From assembly GCA_004791255.1 (NCBI GenBank), contig SRUQ01000004.1, positions 448,031 through 512,030 on the forward strand: a stretch of DNA of 64,000 nt, in the 5' to 3' direction. Each line of letters opens with the position of its first letter. Positions within the stretch are counted from its first letter, which is position 1. Origin of the DNA: a bacterium M00.F.Ca.ET.205.01.1.1. GTDB lineage: Bacteria > Pseudomonadota > Alphaproteobacteria > Rhizobiales > Rhizobiaceae. The translations under genes were made by a program, and so were the position numbers. Below are positions 16,286 through 24,715 of this stretch, in pieces. The notes under the pieces are model-generated. The model ran no database searches and was not told the DNA's origin. It worked only from the letters and a program-made list of their open reading frames with translations.

Positions 16286-18088
16286 ATGCTCGACAAGGCC
16301 CCCAACAAGAAACTGTCCGACCTGCTCGACACATTCGGCGGCGCGCTCTCCGCCGGTGACGTGGAGAAAGCGGTCGGCTGTTTCCAGGACGATTGCTACT
16401 GGCGCGACCTCGTCACCTTCACCTGGAACATCAAGACCATGGAAGGCCGCGACCAGGTTCGAGAAATGCTGAAGAGCCAGCTCGCCACGACCAAACCCTC
16501 GCACTTCGCGATTGCCAAGGGCGAGGACGCGACCGAGAGCGGCGGCCTGATCGAAGGCTGGATCAGCTTCGAGACCGAGGTGGCGCGCGGCTTCGGCCAT
16601 ATCAGGCTGAAGGACGGCAAGATCTGGACGCTGCTGACCACCATGGTCGAACTGAAAGGCCATGAGGAACCGGCGGGCTTCGGCCGGCCGATGGGCGCCA
16701 AGCATGGTTCGGGCAAGAACCGTCCGACATGGAAGGAAGAACGCGAGAAGGAAGCCGCCGAACTCGGCTTCAAGACGCAGCCTGACACCGTGATCATCGG
16801 CGGCGGCCAGGGCGGCATCGCGCTCGGCGCGCGGCTGCGCCAGCTCGGCGTGCCGACAATCATCATCGAGAAGAACGAGCGGGCCGGCGACAGCTGGCGC
16901 AAGCGCTACAAGTCGCTCTGCCTGCACGACCCGGTCTGGTACGATCACCTGCCCTATATCGATTTCCCGAAGAACTGGCCGGTGTTCTCGCCCAAGGACA
17001 AGATCGGCGACTGGCTGGAAATGTACGCCAAGGTGATGGAGCTCAACTACTGGTCATCGACCGAGGCCAGGAGCGCATGCTATGACGACAAGAAGAAGGA
17101 ATGGACAATCGTCGTCCACCGCGACGGCAAGGACATCACCCTGAAGCCGAAGCAGCTGGTTCTGGCGACAGGACAATCCGGCAAGGCCAACCTGCCGAAC
17201 TTCAAGGGCATGGACAGCTTCAAGGGCGATCAGCACCATTCCTCGAAGCACCCCGGTCCTGATGCCTATGCCGGCAAGCGCGCCGTCATCATCGGCTCGA
17301 ACAACTCCGCCCATGATATCGCCGCTGCCCTTTATGAGGCCGGCGCCGATGTCACCATGGTGCAGCGTTCGACAACGCATATCTCGAGGTCCGACACGCT
17401 GATGGAAATCGGACTGGGTTCGCTCTACTCGGAGAAGGCTGTTGAAGGAGGCATGACCACGGCCAAGGCAGACCTCATCTTTGCCTCCCTGCCCTACAAG
17501 ATCCTGCACGAATTCCAGATCCCGGCCTATGCCGAGATGAAGAAGCGCGATGCCGAGTTCTACAAGGGCCTGGAGAAGGCCGGCTTCATGCTCGACTGGG
17601 GCGACGACGAGTCCGGCCTGTTCATGAAATATCTCAGGCGCGGCTCTGGCTATTATATCGACGTCGGCGCCTCTCAGTTGATCATCGATGGTTCGATCAA
17701 GCTGAAGAGCGGCGTCGACGTCAAAGAGATCAAGCAGCATTCGGTTGTGCTCAGTGACGGATCGGAACTTCCAGCGGACCTCATTGTCTATGCCACCGGC
17801 TACGGCTCGATGAATGGCTGGGCGGCCGACCTCATCTCGAGAGAGGTCGCTGACAAGGTTGGCAAATGCTGGGGCCTCGGCTCCAACACCACCAAGGACC
17901 CCGGCCCCTGGGAAGGCGAATTGCGCAACATGTGGAAGCCGACGCAGCAGGAGGCGCTGTGGTTCCATGGCGGCAACCTGCACCAGTCACGCCACTATTC
18001 GCAGTTCCTGTCGCTGCAATTGAAAGCCAGGCAGGCCGGATTGCCGACGCCCGTCTACGGGCTGCAGCAGGTCCATCACAAGGGATAG
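16286..18088 (+). CDS. Flavin-containing monooxygenase with N-terminal NTF2-like domain
   Basis: A 600-residue two-part protein. Residues 8-125 look like a SnoaL/NTF2-type cone domain. Residues 165-600 form a class B flavin monooxygenase with FAD motif IGGGQGG (171-177) and an FMO signature FKGDQHHSSKH (312-322), in which His replaces the usual Tyr/Phe at the end. A divergent NADP motif IGSNNSA (336-342) and ATGYGS near the C-terminus follow. Such enzymes oxygenate N, S or carbonyl groups; bacterial relatives resemble plant YUCCA enzymes, but no substrate can be assigned. GGAGGA five bases before ATG 16286 decides the start; an upstream in-frame ATG lacks one. It is convergent with the tmp operon. 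Confidence 0.85.
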   Translation: MLDKAPNKKLSDLLDTFGGALSAGDVEKAVGCFQDDCYWRDLVTFTWNIKTMEGRDQVREMLKSQLATTKPSHFAIAKGEDATESGGLIEGWISFETEVARGFGHIRLKDGKIWTLLTTMVELKGHEEPAGFGRPMGAKHGSGKNRPTWKEEREKEAAELGFKTQPDTVIIGGGQGGIALGARLRQLGVPTIIIEKNERAGDSWRKRYKSLCLHDPVWYDHLPYIDFPKNWPVFSPKDKIGDWLEMYAKVMELNYWSSTEARSACYDDKKKEWTIVVHRDGKDITLKPKQLVLATGQSGKANLPNFKGMDSFKGDQHHSSKHPGPDAYAGKRAVIIGSNNSAHDIAAALYEAGADVTMVQRSTTHISRSDTLMEIGLGSLYSEKAVEGGMTTAKADLIFASLPYKILHEFQIPAYAEMKKRDAEFYKGLEKAGFMLDWGDDESGLFMKYLRRGSGYYIDVGASQLIIDGSIKLKSGVDVKEIKQHSVVLSDGSELPADLIVYATGYGSMNGWAADLISREVADKVGKCWGLGSNTTKDPGPWEGELRNMWKPTQQEALWFHGGNLHQSRHYSQFLSLQLKARQAGLPTPVYGLQQVHHKG

Positions 18089-18099
18089 GAGGGCGCGGC

Positions 18100-18294
18100 T
18101 CAGGCCGACAAGGCAATCTGCTTCGTCGTTGGCTGCGTCATCTTCAAATGAGCGGTCAACGTCCCGAGAGCCACCTCGTTGCTGAGCGCATTCAGCCGCA
18201 AGGGGGAAGGGTTTTCGGCAGGCAAGCGCTCCCAGCAGTCCTCCGGCCTGTATGTCGCCAGCACACACGCGTAACCATCGAAGCGAAAACACAT
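18100..18294 (-). CDS. Small uncharacterised protein, third gene of the tmp operon
   Basis: A 64-residue ORF beginning MCFRFDGYACVLATYRPED. I do not recognise a family. It starts 21 bases after the tmpB stop, and a very strong ribosome-binding site (AGGAGGAGG) fills that gap, so it is probably translated as part of tmpA-tmpB. It has three Cys (2, 10, 20), no signal peptide and no membrane segment. It could be an accessory factor for the phosphonate oxygenases, or a spurious ORF helped by high GC content. The strong ribosome site argues for a real gene. Confidence 0.55.
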   Translation of the reverse strand: MCFRFDGYACVLATYRPEDCWERLPAENPSPLRLNALSNEVALGTLTAHLKMTQPTTKQIALSA

Positions 18295-18315
18295 GGCCTC
18301 CTCCTCCCCGGACTA

Positions 18316-18900
18316 TCAATTGCGATCGCGAAAATTGCGAACCACCCGCTCCAATAGCGGCACGTAGTCGCGAAACGCGCGCGTCTTCATCTCGGCGACC
18401 TTGCCGGCCTCGTCCCAGATGCGAACCCGCACCGCTTCCTCATGAAAAGGGTTCTTGCGGAACTCCGCCACCTCTTGCGGGTTCATCGGCCCGCCCTGCA
18501 GCGACAGCGTGTGAACCGAAGCCGGCGACAGCCGGCTGAAATAGGTGGGGTCGGTGGCGCAGAGATAGCGCTTGGCCGACACATGCAGGCGCACGCATTC
18601 GACGATGACAGGCGGGAAGAACGGCGCCAGCACCTCGCCGCCGGCCTCGTCATGGTGCTTGTCCTCGACATCGTCGGGCGAATAGGTGCCGAACTCGCTG
18701 GTGTAGTGGCCGATATCGTGCAGCAGCGCGGCCGCCACCAGCTCGTCCGGCGCACCGTCCTGCTCGGCGAACCAGGCGCCTTGCAGCATGTGCTGCGACA
18801 TGGTGACGGGTTCGCCGAGATAGGATTCAGCACCCCGGCGCTCGAAAATGTCGGCAATGAATTCGACGATGGTGTCGGCGGTCAGATCCTGGCCGCTCAT
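18316..18900 (-). CDS. tmpB: PhnZ/TmpB-type HD-domain mixed-valent diiron oxygenase
   Basis: A 194-residue HD-domain oxygenase that cleaves the C-P bond of an alpha-hydroxyphosphonate, releasing phosphate. Iron ligands expected from PhnZ are all present at near-identical spacing: H37, H61-D62, H83, H106 and D163. The substrate-gating pair Y27 and E30 (YLGE) also matches PhnZ Tyr24/Glu27. With a TmpA-type partner the likely reaction is 1-hydroxy-2-(trimethylamino)ethylphosphonate to glycine betaine and phosphate; the aminoethyl analogue is an alternative. Its ATG overlaps the tmpA stop (ATGA). The open frame extends far upstream, but homology begins at 18900. Confidence 0.88.
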   Translation of the reverse strand: MSGQDLTADTIVEFIADIFERRGAESYLGEPVTMSQHMLQGAWFAEQDGAPDELVAAALLHDIGHYTSEFGTYSPDDVEDKHHDEAGGEVLAPFFPPVIVECVRLHVSAKRYLCATDPTYFSRLSPASVHTLSLQGGPMNPQEVAEFRKNPFHEEAVRVRIWDEAGKVAEMKTRAFRDYVPLLERVVRNFRDRN

Positions 18901-20048
18901 TCCGCGGCCTCCTTGAAGCTGTGCTCGATCGCGGCGAGCGTCGACAGCAGGCCGTCCTTGTCGGCGTAACAGCCCTGCAGCCAGCGCTTGCCGGTGCCGG
19001 AAAACGCCTTGCGCGCGTGCATGACGCGGGTGTTGTCGACGATGAAGGCCTGGCCCGCCCCGAGCTTGAAAGTCACCTCGAAGGACGGATCCTCGATCAG
19101 CTCGGCGAAGCGGCGGTAGGCGGAATAGTAGGCGCCCATCTCGGCGAACGGCACGTCGACCGTCGGCGCCAGCGACCGGTTGTTGAAGCGGATGCAGATC
19201 AGTTCGCCGTCCGGCCCAAGCTCGATCATCGGCCGCTTCGCCTGCAGCCGCACGCCCGAGGAGCCGGCATATTCGAACCGCGCCGCATAGGAGCTCAGCA
19301 GTCGGAAGCCCTCGGGGTTCTCGGCCTGGAGGGCAGCAGCCACGGCGAAACCGTCGATCACGCTCGACTCGCCACCTTCCACCGTATTCTCGATGCAGGA
19401 CAGGATCTGCAGCGTCGGCACGGGATCGCGATAGGGATTGTCGGTATGCGCCTGAAGGCCGAGATTGGTGTAGGCGAGATTGCTGGGGTTGACCTCGGCG
19501 CGCACTTCGAACCAGCGCCCGTAATTGGTCTCCCTGATATAGCCGAACAGGTCCGACACCTTGCATAGCGCTCCGGACTCGGCCGGCAGCCCGTCCATCA
19601 CCGCAAAGCCATAGGTCCTCACCGCCGAAAGCCATTCGCGCAGCACGCTGCGGCCATGAAAGGCCGCCTTGTAGCTGGCGCGCGGCACGCAGTTCTGCAT
19701 CGTCGCCTTGGTCCAGCGCTGGATGATGTCGCCCGTCCAGCCGGGCTGGCGGGCCTCATCGCCATCATAGGCGTTGGCGCTTAGCCATTGCGCGGGAAAG
19801 CTGACTGTCTTCCCCTCCGGCAGAAAGGTCAATTCCAAGGCGCCGGCCTTGATCAAAGCGGCGCCAATCGTCGTGTTGGCCGGAATGTCGAGGATGGTGA
19901 TCAGCCGCTGGCCGTTGCCGGCGCTGCGCGTCTTGTCGTCCAGCGCATTGTCGCGCAGCCACATGGCATGGAAGCGCGTACGCTTCCCATTGCCCCAGCC
20001 CAGCTCGATTTTTCTGCCTTCGTCGCCGACAAGCGCGTGGGTCAACAT
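18897..20048 (-). CDS. tmpA: TmpA-type 2-oxoglutarate/Fe(II) dioxygenase (gamma-butyrobetaine hydroxylase-like)
   Basis: A 383-residue dioxygenase with an N-terminal DUF971-like domain (1-100) and a TauD-fold catalytic domain. The iron triad is H201-x-D203 and H344, and R355 is placed to bind 2-oxoglutarate. The family includes gamma-butyrobetaine hydroxylase and TmpA, which hydroxylates 2-(trimethylamino)ethylphosphonate. The coupled PhnZ-type gene argues for TmpA over carnitine synthesis. The N-terminal domain lacks the Cys cluster that binds zinc in GBBH: the segment is LRDNALDDK, where GBBH has a C-x-C-x-x-C pattern. It is first gene of the operon and divergent from a LysR regulator. Confidence 0.85.
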   Translation of the reverse strand: MLTHALVGDEGRKIELGWGNGKRTRFHAMWLRDNALDDKTRSAGNGQRLITILDIPANTTIGAALIKAGALELTFLPEGKTVSFPAQWLSANAYDGDEARQPGWTGDIIQRWTKATMQNCVPRASYKAAFHGRSVLREWLSAVRTYGFAVMDGLPAESGALCKVSDLFGYIRETNYGRWFEVRAEVNPSNLAYTNLGLQAHTDNPYRDPVPTLQILSCIENTVEGGESSVIDGFAVAAALQAENPEGFRLLSSYAARFEYAGSSGVRLQAKRPMIELGPDGELICIRFNNRSLAPTVDVPFAEMGAYYSAYRRFAELIEDPSFEVTFKLGAGQAFIVDNTRVMHARKAFSGTGKRWLQGCYADKDGLLSTLAAIEHSFKEAAE

Positions 20049-20123
20049 GGAAATCCGATTCCTGTCCTATTGCCCACGGCGAATTCCCTGGGTTTCGGAT
20101 TGCATGTTGTGATGGAGAAAGGC

Positions 20124-20137
20124 ATAACTCAAATTAT
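20124..20137. promoter_or_regulatory. Candidate LysR site between tmpA and its regulator
   Basis: ATAA-N6-TTAT, an inverted repeat in an AT-rich patch within the 119-base gap between the divergent tmpA and LysR genes. Its position suits a LysR activator and autorepressor site. The match to T-N11-A is not exact. Confidence 0.3.
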
Positions 20138-20167
20138 CATTTTTTGGCCAATGACTGAAAATTACTA

Positions 20168-21049
20168 ATGCCTCGAAACCCGATCCCGTCCTTGCCCCCG
20201 CTCGACTGGCTGCGCAGCTTCGAGGCTGCGGCTCGGCTGTCCAACTTCACTGCCGCGGCAGGTGAACTCGGCCTTACGCAGGCTGCCGTCAGCCAGCATA
20301 TCCGCTATCTGGAGGAGCGGCTGAAGACGCGCCTGTTCTCGCGGCTGGCGCGGGGCGTGGCACTGTCGCCGGAGGGCGCGGCCTACCTGCCGCACATCCA
20401 GTCCGCCTTTGCCACCATCGCCAACAGCACGGCCGAACTGTTCGAGCCACGCGCCGTCCAGACCGTCACCTTGCGCGTGCCGATCTCCTTTGCCCTGCTG
20501 ATGCTCGTTCCAGTCCTGCCCGATCTGGCGAGCGCGCTGCCACGGCTCCAACTCGACATCGTGACGATCCATCGCCCGAGCGACTATGACCTGCCCGGCC
20601 CAGCGCTCGACATCCGTTTCGGCAATGGCTCCTTTCCCGGCCGCGAAGCCGAGCGACTGACCGTCGAGCGGCTGGTGCCGGTCGCCGCCCCGGTACTCGC
20701 CGGCGACGCCGACTGGCCGTCCCTGCCGCTGCTTCTCGTCGCCGGGGCGCGTGAAATGTGGGCTGAATGGTTCACCTCCGCCGGCTTGGCCGGCCACTCC
20801 CTGCGTTCGCACCGTTTCGACAGTTTCGTCGCCGCGATGGAAGCGGCGAGCGCCGGTGCCGGCGTGCTGCTCGGCTCGCGGCCGCTGATCGATGCGGCCC
20901 TTGCCGGCGGAACGCTGGTCAGGCTTTCCGATTTCGAACTCACCAGCACATCGGGGCATTTCCTGACCCGGGCATCGGCGGTTCCGTTGAGCAGCGCCGA
21001 GCAGGAATTCCGCCATTGGCTGCTGTCACGCTTCGCCGCGAAGGCATGA
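20168..21049 (+). CDS. LysR-family transcriptional regulator of the tmp operon
   Basis: A 293-residue LysR-type regulator of the GcvA-like subgroup. The winged helix-turn-helix is at residues 12-70 (WLRSFEAAARLSNFTAAAGELGLTQAAVSQHIRYLE region), and the effector-binding domain follows from about residue 90. It is divergent from tmpA with a short shared intergenic region, the typical arrangement for a regulator of the neighbouring catabolic operon. The inducer is likely the phosphonate substrate or glycine betaine; this is inference. No clear Shine-Dalgarno sequence precedes the ATG. Confidence 0.92.
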   Translation: MPRNPIPSLPPLDWLRSFEAAARLSNFTAAAGELGLTQAAVSQHIRYLEERLKTRLFSRLARGVALSPEGAAYLPHIQSAFATIANSTAELFEPRAVQTVTLRVPISFALLMLVPVLPDLASALPRLQLDIVTIHRPSDYDLPGPALDIRFGNGSFPGREAERLTVERLVPVAAPVLAGDADWPSLPLLLVAGAREMWAEWFTSAGLAGHSLRSHRFDSFVAAMEAASAGAGVLLGSRPLIDAALAGGTLVRLSDFELTSTSGHFLTRASAVPLSSAEQEFRHWLLSRFAAKA

Positions 21050-21058
21050 CCGGGTCGG

Positions 21059-21586
21059 CTATCGCGCCGAACCGATGCGTTTCCAGTAGATGAGCGTTCC
21101 GGTCAACCCGCCATGCGGCTTCAGCGCATAGTCCGGTATTTCGCCGGCCAGGGTGAAGCCGAGCTTTTCGTAGAGGCCTGACGCGCCCTCCTCGGTCGCC
21201 GTGTCCAACACCAGCAGCGTGCGGCCCTTCTCGGCCGCAAGGGTCTCGGCCGCCCGCATCAATCGTGTTCCCACGCCCTTGCCCCGGTGATCGGGACGCG
21301 TCATCAGCTTGGCGATCTCGGCCCGGTGTAGCTGGTTGGGCGGGCAGTCGAGGAGAAGCGTCACCGTCCCGGCCAGCACCGCGCCGTCCCATGCGCCGAG
21401 CACCACCCGCTCGCCTCTTGCAGCCGCCGCCAACGACTTGTCCCAGAAGGCTCCGGCGGTCTCGGGCGCCAGCGGATGCATGAAGCTGACCGAGCCCCCA
21501 GCGGCCACCGTTTCGACCAGCAAGTCCGCCAGCATGTCGTTTGTGCTCGGGGCCCTGGCCAGGGTTCTGATTTGCAGGGAGTTCAT
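21059..21586 (-). CDS. GNAT-family N-acetyltransferase
   Basis: A 175-residue acetyltransferase. The acetyl-CoA motif A is RPDHRGKGVGTRLMRAAE (R-x-x-G-x-G/A pattern), near residue 95, and motif B (GASGLYEKLGF) follows. The N-terminal region LAPETAGAFWDKSLAAAARGERVVLGAWDG is like small-molecule acetyltransferases. The substrate is unknown. It ends ten bases from the LysR stop (convergent) and begins 44 bases after a small hypothetical gene on the same strand, so it may be the last gene of the Xre-cupin operon. Confidence 0.88.
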   Translation of the reverse strand: MNSLQIRTLARAPSTNDMLADLLVETVAAGGSVSFMHPLAPETAGAFWDKSLAAAARGERVVLGAWDGAVLAGTVTLLLDCPPNQLHRAEIAKLMTRPDHRGKGVGTRLMRAAETLAAEKGRTLLVLDTATEEGASGLYEKLGFTLAGEIPDYALKPHGGLTGTLIYWKRIGSAR

Positions 21587-21630
21587 TTCGGATTCCTGTG
21601 GTTGAGATGAGATCGGTCAGGGCCGTGCCG

Positions 21631-21939
21631 TCAATCGAAATGGCTGAACCGCCTTCGCTTTCGCATCGCCTTGATGGCCGCGATGCGATCAGCGTCCTCC
21701 GCCTGCAGATGCCGCCCGCGCTCCAGGATTTCGAGCGTGTATTCCTCATAGGTCAGGCCCAGCCGTTCCGCTCTGTCGATGCGCATCATCATGATTTCGC
21801 GGCTCGGCGCCTTCCAGGCCTTGGCATGGGCAGCCTGCCAGGCAAGGAAGATGTATGGGTCGCCCTCGCCCCAGGGCGGCCCCTTGTAGTCGTCGAGGGG
21901 CGGCCCTCCATTGTGAAGGCGCTTTGCGCGGCGCGGCAT
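21631..21939 (-). CDS. Conserved-looking small hypothetical protein
   Basis: A 102-residue soluble protein that I do not recognise. It starts MPRRAKRLHNGGPPLDDY, has an aromatic/Trp-containing middle (WQAAHAKAWKA), and a basic C-terminal helix rich in Arg, Ile and Lys. The pattern REIMMMRIDRAERLGLTYEEYTLEILERG suggests a helical DNA- or RNA-associated fold, but this is weak. Its ATG is only five bases beyond the stop of the Xre-cupin regulator, so the two are almost surely co-transcribed and translationally coupled. Confidence 0.65.
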   Translation of the reverse strand: MPRRAKRLHNGGPPLDDYKGPPWGEGDPYIFLAWQAAHAKAWKAPSREIMMMRIDRAERLGLTYEEYTLEILERGRHLQAEDADRIAAIKAMRKRRRFSHFD

Positions 21940-21944
21940 GATTT

Positions 21945-22511
21945 TCAGCTCTTGACCAGCGCCACCAGATAATCGGCGCCATACGGCTGCAAGGCATGGA
22001 AGACACAGTCGGACGGCGGGCCCAGCGCCAGGCAGTCGCCGGGTTCCAGCCTGTGCACCACCTCGCCCTCGGTGAATTCGAGCCGTCCCGAAAGCAGCCA
22101 GATCTGCTGCCGGATGAACGCATAGGAGGCGGCCGGCAAGCTGACCTTCGCACCAGCCGGCAGGTGCACCTTGATCAGTTCGAGCGGCATGTCGGACGCC
22201 GGCGACAGATGCCGCCTGACATAGCCGGTATCGGGGTCGCGCCAGACCGGCTGGTCGCCTTCGCGCAGCACGCCGCCGCCCTGCAATTCCGCCCGCGCGA
22301 TAAGGGTCGACAAGGTCATGCCGAAGGCCGCCGCGATGCGCACCAGAAGTGCGGCCGTCGGGCTGGTCATGCCACGTTCGATCGTGCTGAGCATCGCCTT
22401 CGAGACGTCCGAGCGTTCGGCGAGTTCGGCCAGCGACCAGTCGCGAATAATCCGCTCCGCGCGTATCCGCCTGCCGATGGTCGAGGAAATATCGTTCGCT
22501 ATATCATCCAT
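21945..22511 (-). CDS. Xre-family regulator with C-terminal cupin domain
   Basis: A 188-residue two-domain regulator. Residues 8-65 form a Xre/Cro helix-turn-helix (ERIIRDWSLAELAERSDVSKAMLSTIERG); residues 110-185 form a cupin that probably senses a small molecule (IWLLSGRLEF...HRLEPGDCLALGPPSDC). An upstream in-frame ATG at 22562 is possible, but the shorter start fits the domain and lets the operator palindrome lie in the promoter. It heads an operon with a hypothetical gene and probably a GNAT gene, and is divergent from the HerA-like gene. Confidence 0.9.
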   Translation of the reverse strand: MDDIANDISSTIGRRIRAERIIRDWSLAELAERSDVSKAMLSTIERGMTSPTAALLVRIAAAFGMTLSTLIARAELQGGGVLREGDQPVWRDPDTGYVRRHLSPASDMPLELIKVHLPAGAKVSLPAASYAFIRQQIWLLSGRLEFTEGEVVHRLEPGDCLALGPPSDCVFHALQPYGADYLVALVKS

Positions 22512-22528
22512 GCGTTCACTATAGCGAA
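22495..22528. promoter_or_regulatory. Candidate operator of the Xre-cupin operon
   Basis: TTCGCTATA (22495-22503) and TATAGCGAA (22520-22528) are perfect inverted 9-bp arms 16 bases apart, spanning the regulator's start codon. The right arm is itself part of a near-palindrome TTCACTATAGCGAA (22515-22528). This looks like an autoregulatory site made of two half-operators. Confidence 0.6.
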
Positions 22529-22646
22529 ACACTCGCACAGGGAAAGAGCCGGCACACGACAATTTTCTCGAATGGCTTAATCTTCCCTACACCATCCCGC
22601 CACACGCGACCTTAACCTCGTTCGGGTAGGCTTCTCCTCCAGGGAA

Positions 22647-24494
22647 ATGGGGATTGGCCTGTCCATGTATGTCGAACGCGAAGCCTCCGTCGGAGAACCG
22701 ACATCGCAGGAGCGCCGCAACGCAGAGCAGAACGACAGACGCGTCCTGGGCAATGTCGTGCAGTGCGATGGCGCCCGCGCCACCATCAGCGCCTATGCCG
22801 ATGATGTCGACGGTGCGGTGACAGGCCTTTGGACGGTCGGCAAGATGATCTCCATCAACCTGGGCACGGCACGCACCGTCGGCCTCGTCTATGCCATCGG
22901 CAAATCGGACCGCGCATGGAGCAATGAGGGCCAGAACGCCATCGAAGTCAGTGTCGAGCTGATCGGCGAAGTGCGCGACGGGGCCGAGCCCGGCGCCAAG
23001 CCGATCTTCGACCGCGGCATCACCACCTATCCACATATCGGCGCCGTCGCGCACCGTATCCGCAGCCGCGACCTGCAGGCCGTCTACGATCTGGCCGGGC
23101 GTCATTCGATCACCATCGGCTCGCTGTCGCAGGACGAAGCGATCGCCGCCAACATCGCCATCGACGACACGCTGGCGCGCCATTTCGCGGTTGTCGGCAC
23201 CACCGGCGTCGGCAAATCGACGGCCGTCTCGCTGCTCTTGCGCAAGTCGGTCGCCGCGCGGCCCGACCTGCGCATCCTGATCCTCGATCCGCACAATGAA
23301 TTCGCCGCGTCGCTGCCTGAATATTGCGTCAGGGTCGATGCCAAGACGCTCGACCTTCCGTTCTGGATGTTCAAGCTCGAGGAATTCGCCGAAGTGCTGT
23401 TTCGCGGGCGCGAGACGGTGCCCGAAGAGATCGACGCCTTGCGCGACCTTATTCCGCTGGCCAAGAACCTCTACCGCAACCCGAATTCGGGCGCCTATAT
23501 CAGACGCGGCAACGATGCGCTGACCGCCGATACCCCGGTGCCCTATCGCGTCGCCGATCTTCTGAAACAGATCGACGAGCGCACGGGCATGCTCGAAAGC
23601 AAGAACGAGCGCCCGACGCTGAAATCGCTGAAGACACGCATCGAATCGGCCGCCGCCGATCCGCGTTACCGTTTCATGTTCAATTCGCGCCTGATCGAGG
23701 ACACCATCCACGAGACGATCGGCAACATCTTCCGCGTTCCGCATCACGGCCGGCCGGTAACCTGCTTCGAAATGGCAGGCATGCCGTCCGAGGTGGTCAA
23801 CTCGGTCTGTTCGGTGCTGGCGCGCCTGGCGTTCGACCTTGCCCTGTGGAGCGAGGGCAAGCTGCAGCTTCTGCTGCTGTGCGAGGAAGCGCATCGCTAC
23901 ATGCCGGCAGACCCACGCCTTGGCTTCGCGCCGACAAGGCACGCGCTGTCGCGCATCGCCAAGGAAGGCCGCAAATATGGCTGCTATCTCGGCGTCGTCA
24001 CCCAGCGCCCGGGCGAGCTCGACCCGACCATCCTGTCGCAGTGCTCGACCTTCTTCGCCATGCGGCTTGCCAACGAGCAGGACCAGGCGATCATCCGCTC
24101 GGCGATAGCCGATTCCTCCGCATCGACGCTCGCCTTCCTGTCCTCCATGGGCCAACGCGAAGCGATCGCCTTCGGCGAAGGCGTGGCGACGACCATGCGG
24201 TTGAAATTCGAGAGACTGCCTGCCCATCTGCTTCCCGGCACGGCCAAGCCCGAGCAGGATTTGGCGTCGAAACCCGGCGATGTCGACCTGGTGGCGATCG
24301 TCGAGCGGTTGCGCAACGTGCCGAAGCCGCAGCCGACGGCCATGGCCTTTGCCGAAGTCGTCGATGCGGGCCGGCAGGCCGGCGACGCCGACTACCGCAA
24401 GCCGGCAACGGCGCGCATGCAGCCGGAAGACGATTTCGACGCGCGCTACGGCCTCAAGCCCGCCACCTTCGGCCTGCGCCCGCAGAACGATTAG
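22647..24494 (+). CDS. HerA-like ATPase (DUF87 family)
   Basis: A 615-residue ATPase of the HerA/FtsK type. The N-terminal HAS-barrel (about 35-150) precedes Walker A GTTGVGKS (184-191), Walker B-like LLLLCEEAHRY (near residue 410), and the C-terminal VTQRPGELDPTILSQCSTFFAMRL, a conserved sensor block. HerA forms hexamers that translocate DNA. Its usual partner nuclease NurA is not adjacent, and no SIR2 or other defence partner is near, so a housekeeping role in DNA handling is as likely as defence. An alternative ATG six codons downstream (22665) is possible; ATG 22647 has AGGG close upstream. Confidence 0.88.
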   Translation: MGIGLSMYVEREASVGEPTSQERRNAEQNDRRVLGNVVQCDGARATISAYADDVDGAVTGLWTVGKMISINLGTARTVGLVYAIGKSDRAWSNEGQNAIEVSVELIGEVRDGAEPGAKPIFDRGITTYPHIGAVAHRIRSRDLQAVYDLAGRHSITIGSLSQDEAIAANIAIDDTLARHFAVVGTTGVGKSTAVSLLLRKSVAARPDLRILILDPHNEFAASLPEYCVRVDAKTLDLPFWMFKLEEFAEVLFRGRETVPEEIDALRDLIPLAKNLYRNPNSGAYIRRGNDALTADTPVPYRVADLLKQIDERTGMLESKNERPTLKSLKTRIESAAADPRYRFMFNSRLIEDTIHETIGNIFRVPHHGRPVTCFEMAGMPSEVVNSVCSVLARLAFDLALWSEGKLQLLLLCEEAHRYMPADPRLGFAPTRHALSRIAKEGRKYGCYLGVVTQRPGELDPTILSQCSTFFAMRLANEQDQAIIRSAIADSSASTLAFLSSMGQREAIAFGEGVATTMRLKFERLPAHLLPGTAKPEQDLASKPGDVDLVAIVERLRNVPKPQPTAMAFAEVVDAGRQAGDADYRKPATARMQPEDDFDARYGLKPATFGLRPQND

Positions 24495-24715
24495 CTCTGC
24501 GAACCTCCCGCCGGTCGACCAGGAGCAGCACAGGGCTCCTCCCTGCCATTGAGCGTCGTTTGGAGGCTTGGGCAAATCCCATCAGGGAATTCGTCAGTCT
24601 GCGTCGATTGCTGCTGTTTTCGAGAACCGGAGCGGAGCGGACATGGAGTCCGTGAGCACCGGAAGCGCAGAAAACAGCTGCAGACGGCCTGCCTCACGAA
24701 TTCAGTGATGGGATT

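Noticed and set aside
18901..19635. N-terminal extension of tmpB
   Set aside because: It overlaps tmpA in another frame; PhnZ-like homology begins at 18900.
22647..24494. HerA-based phage defence system
   Set aside because: No NurA, SIR2, DUF4297 or other partner lies next to it, and the surroundings are housekeeping genes.
22587..24575. Open frame of 662 codons antisense to the HerA-like gene
   Set aside because: No recognisable motif, and the opposite strand encodes an intact ATPase with Walker motifs.
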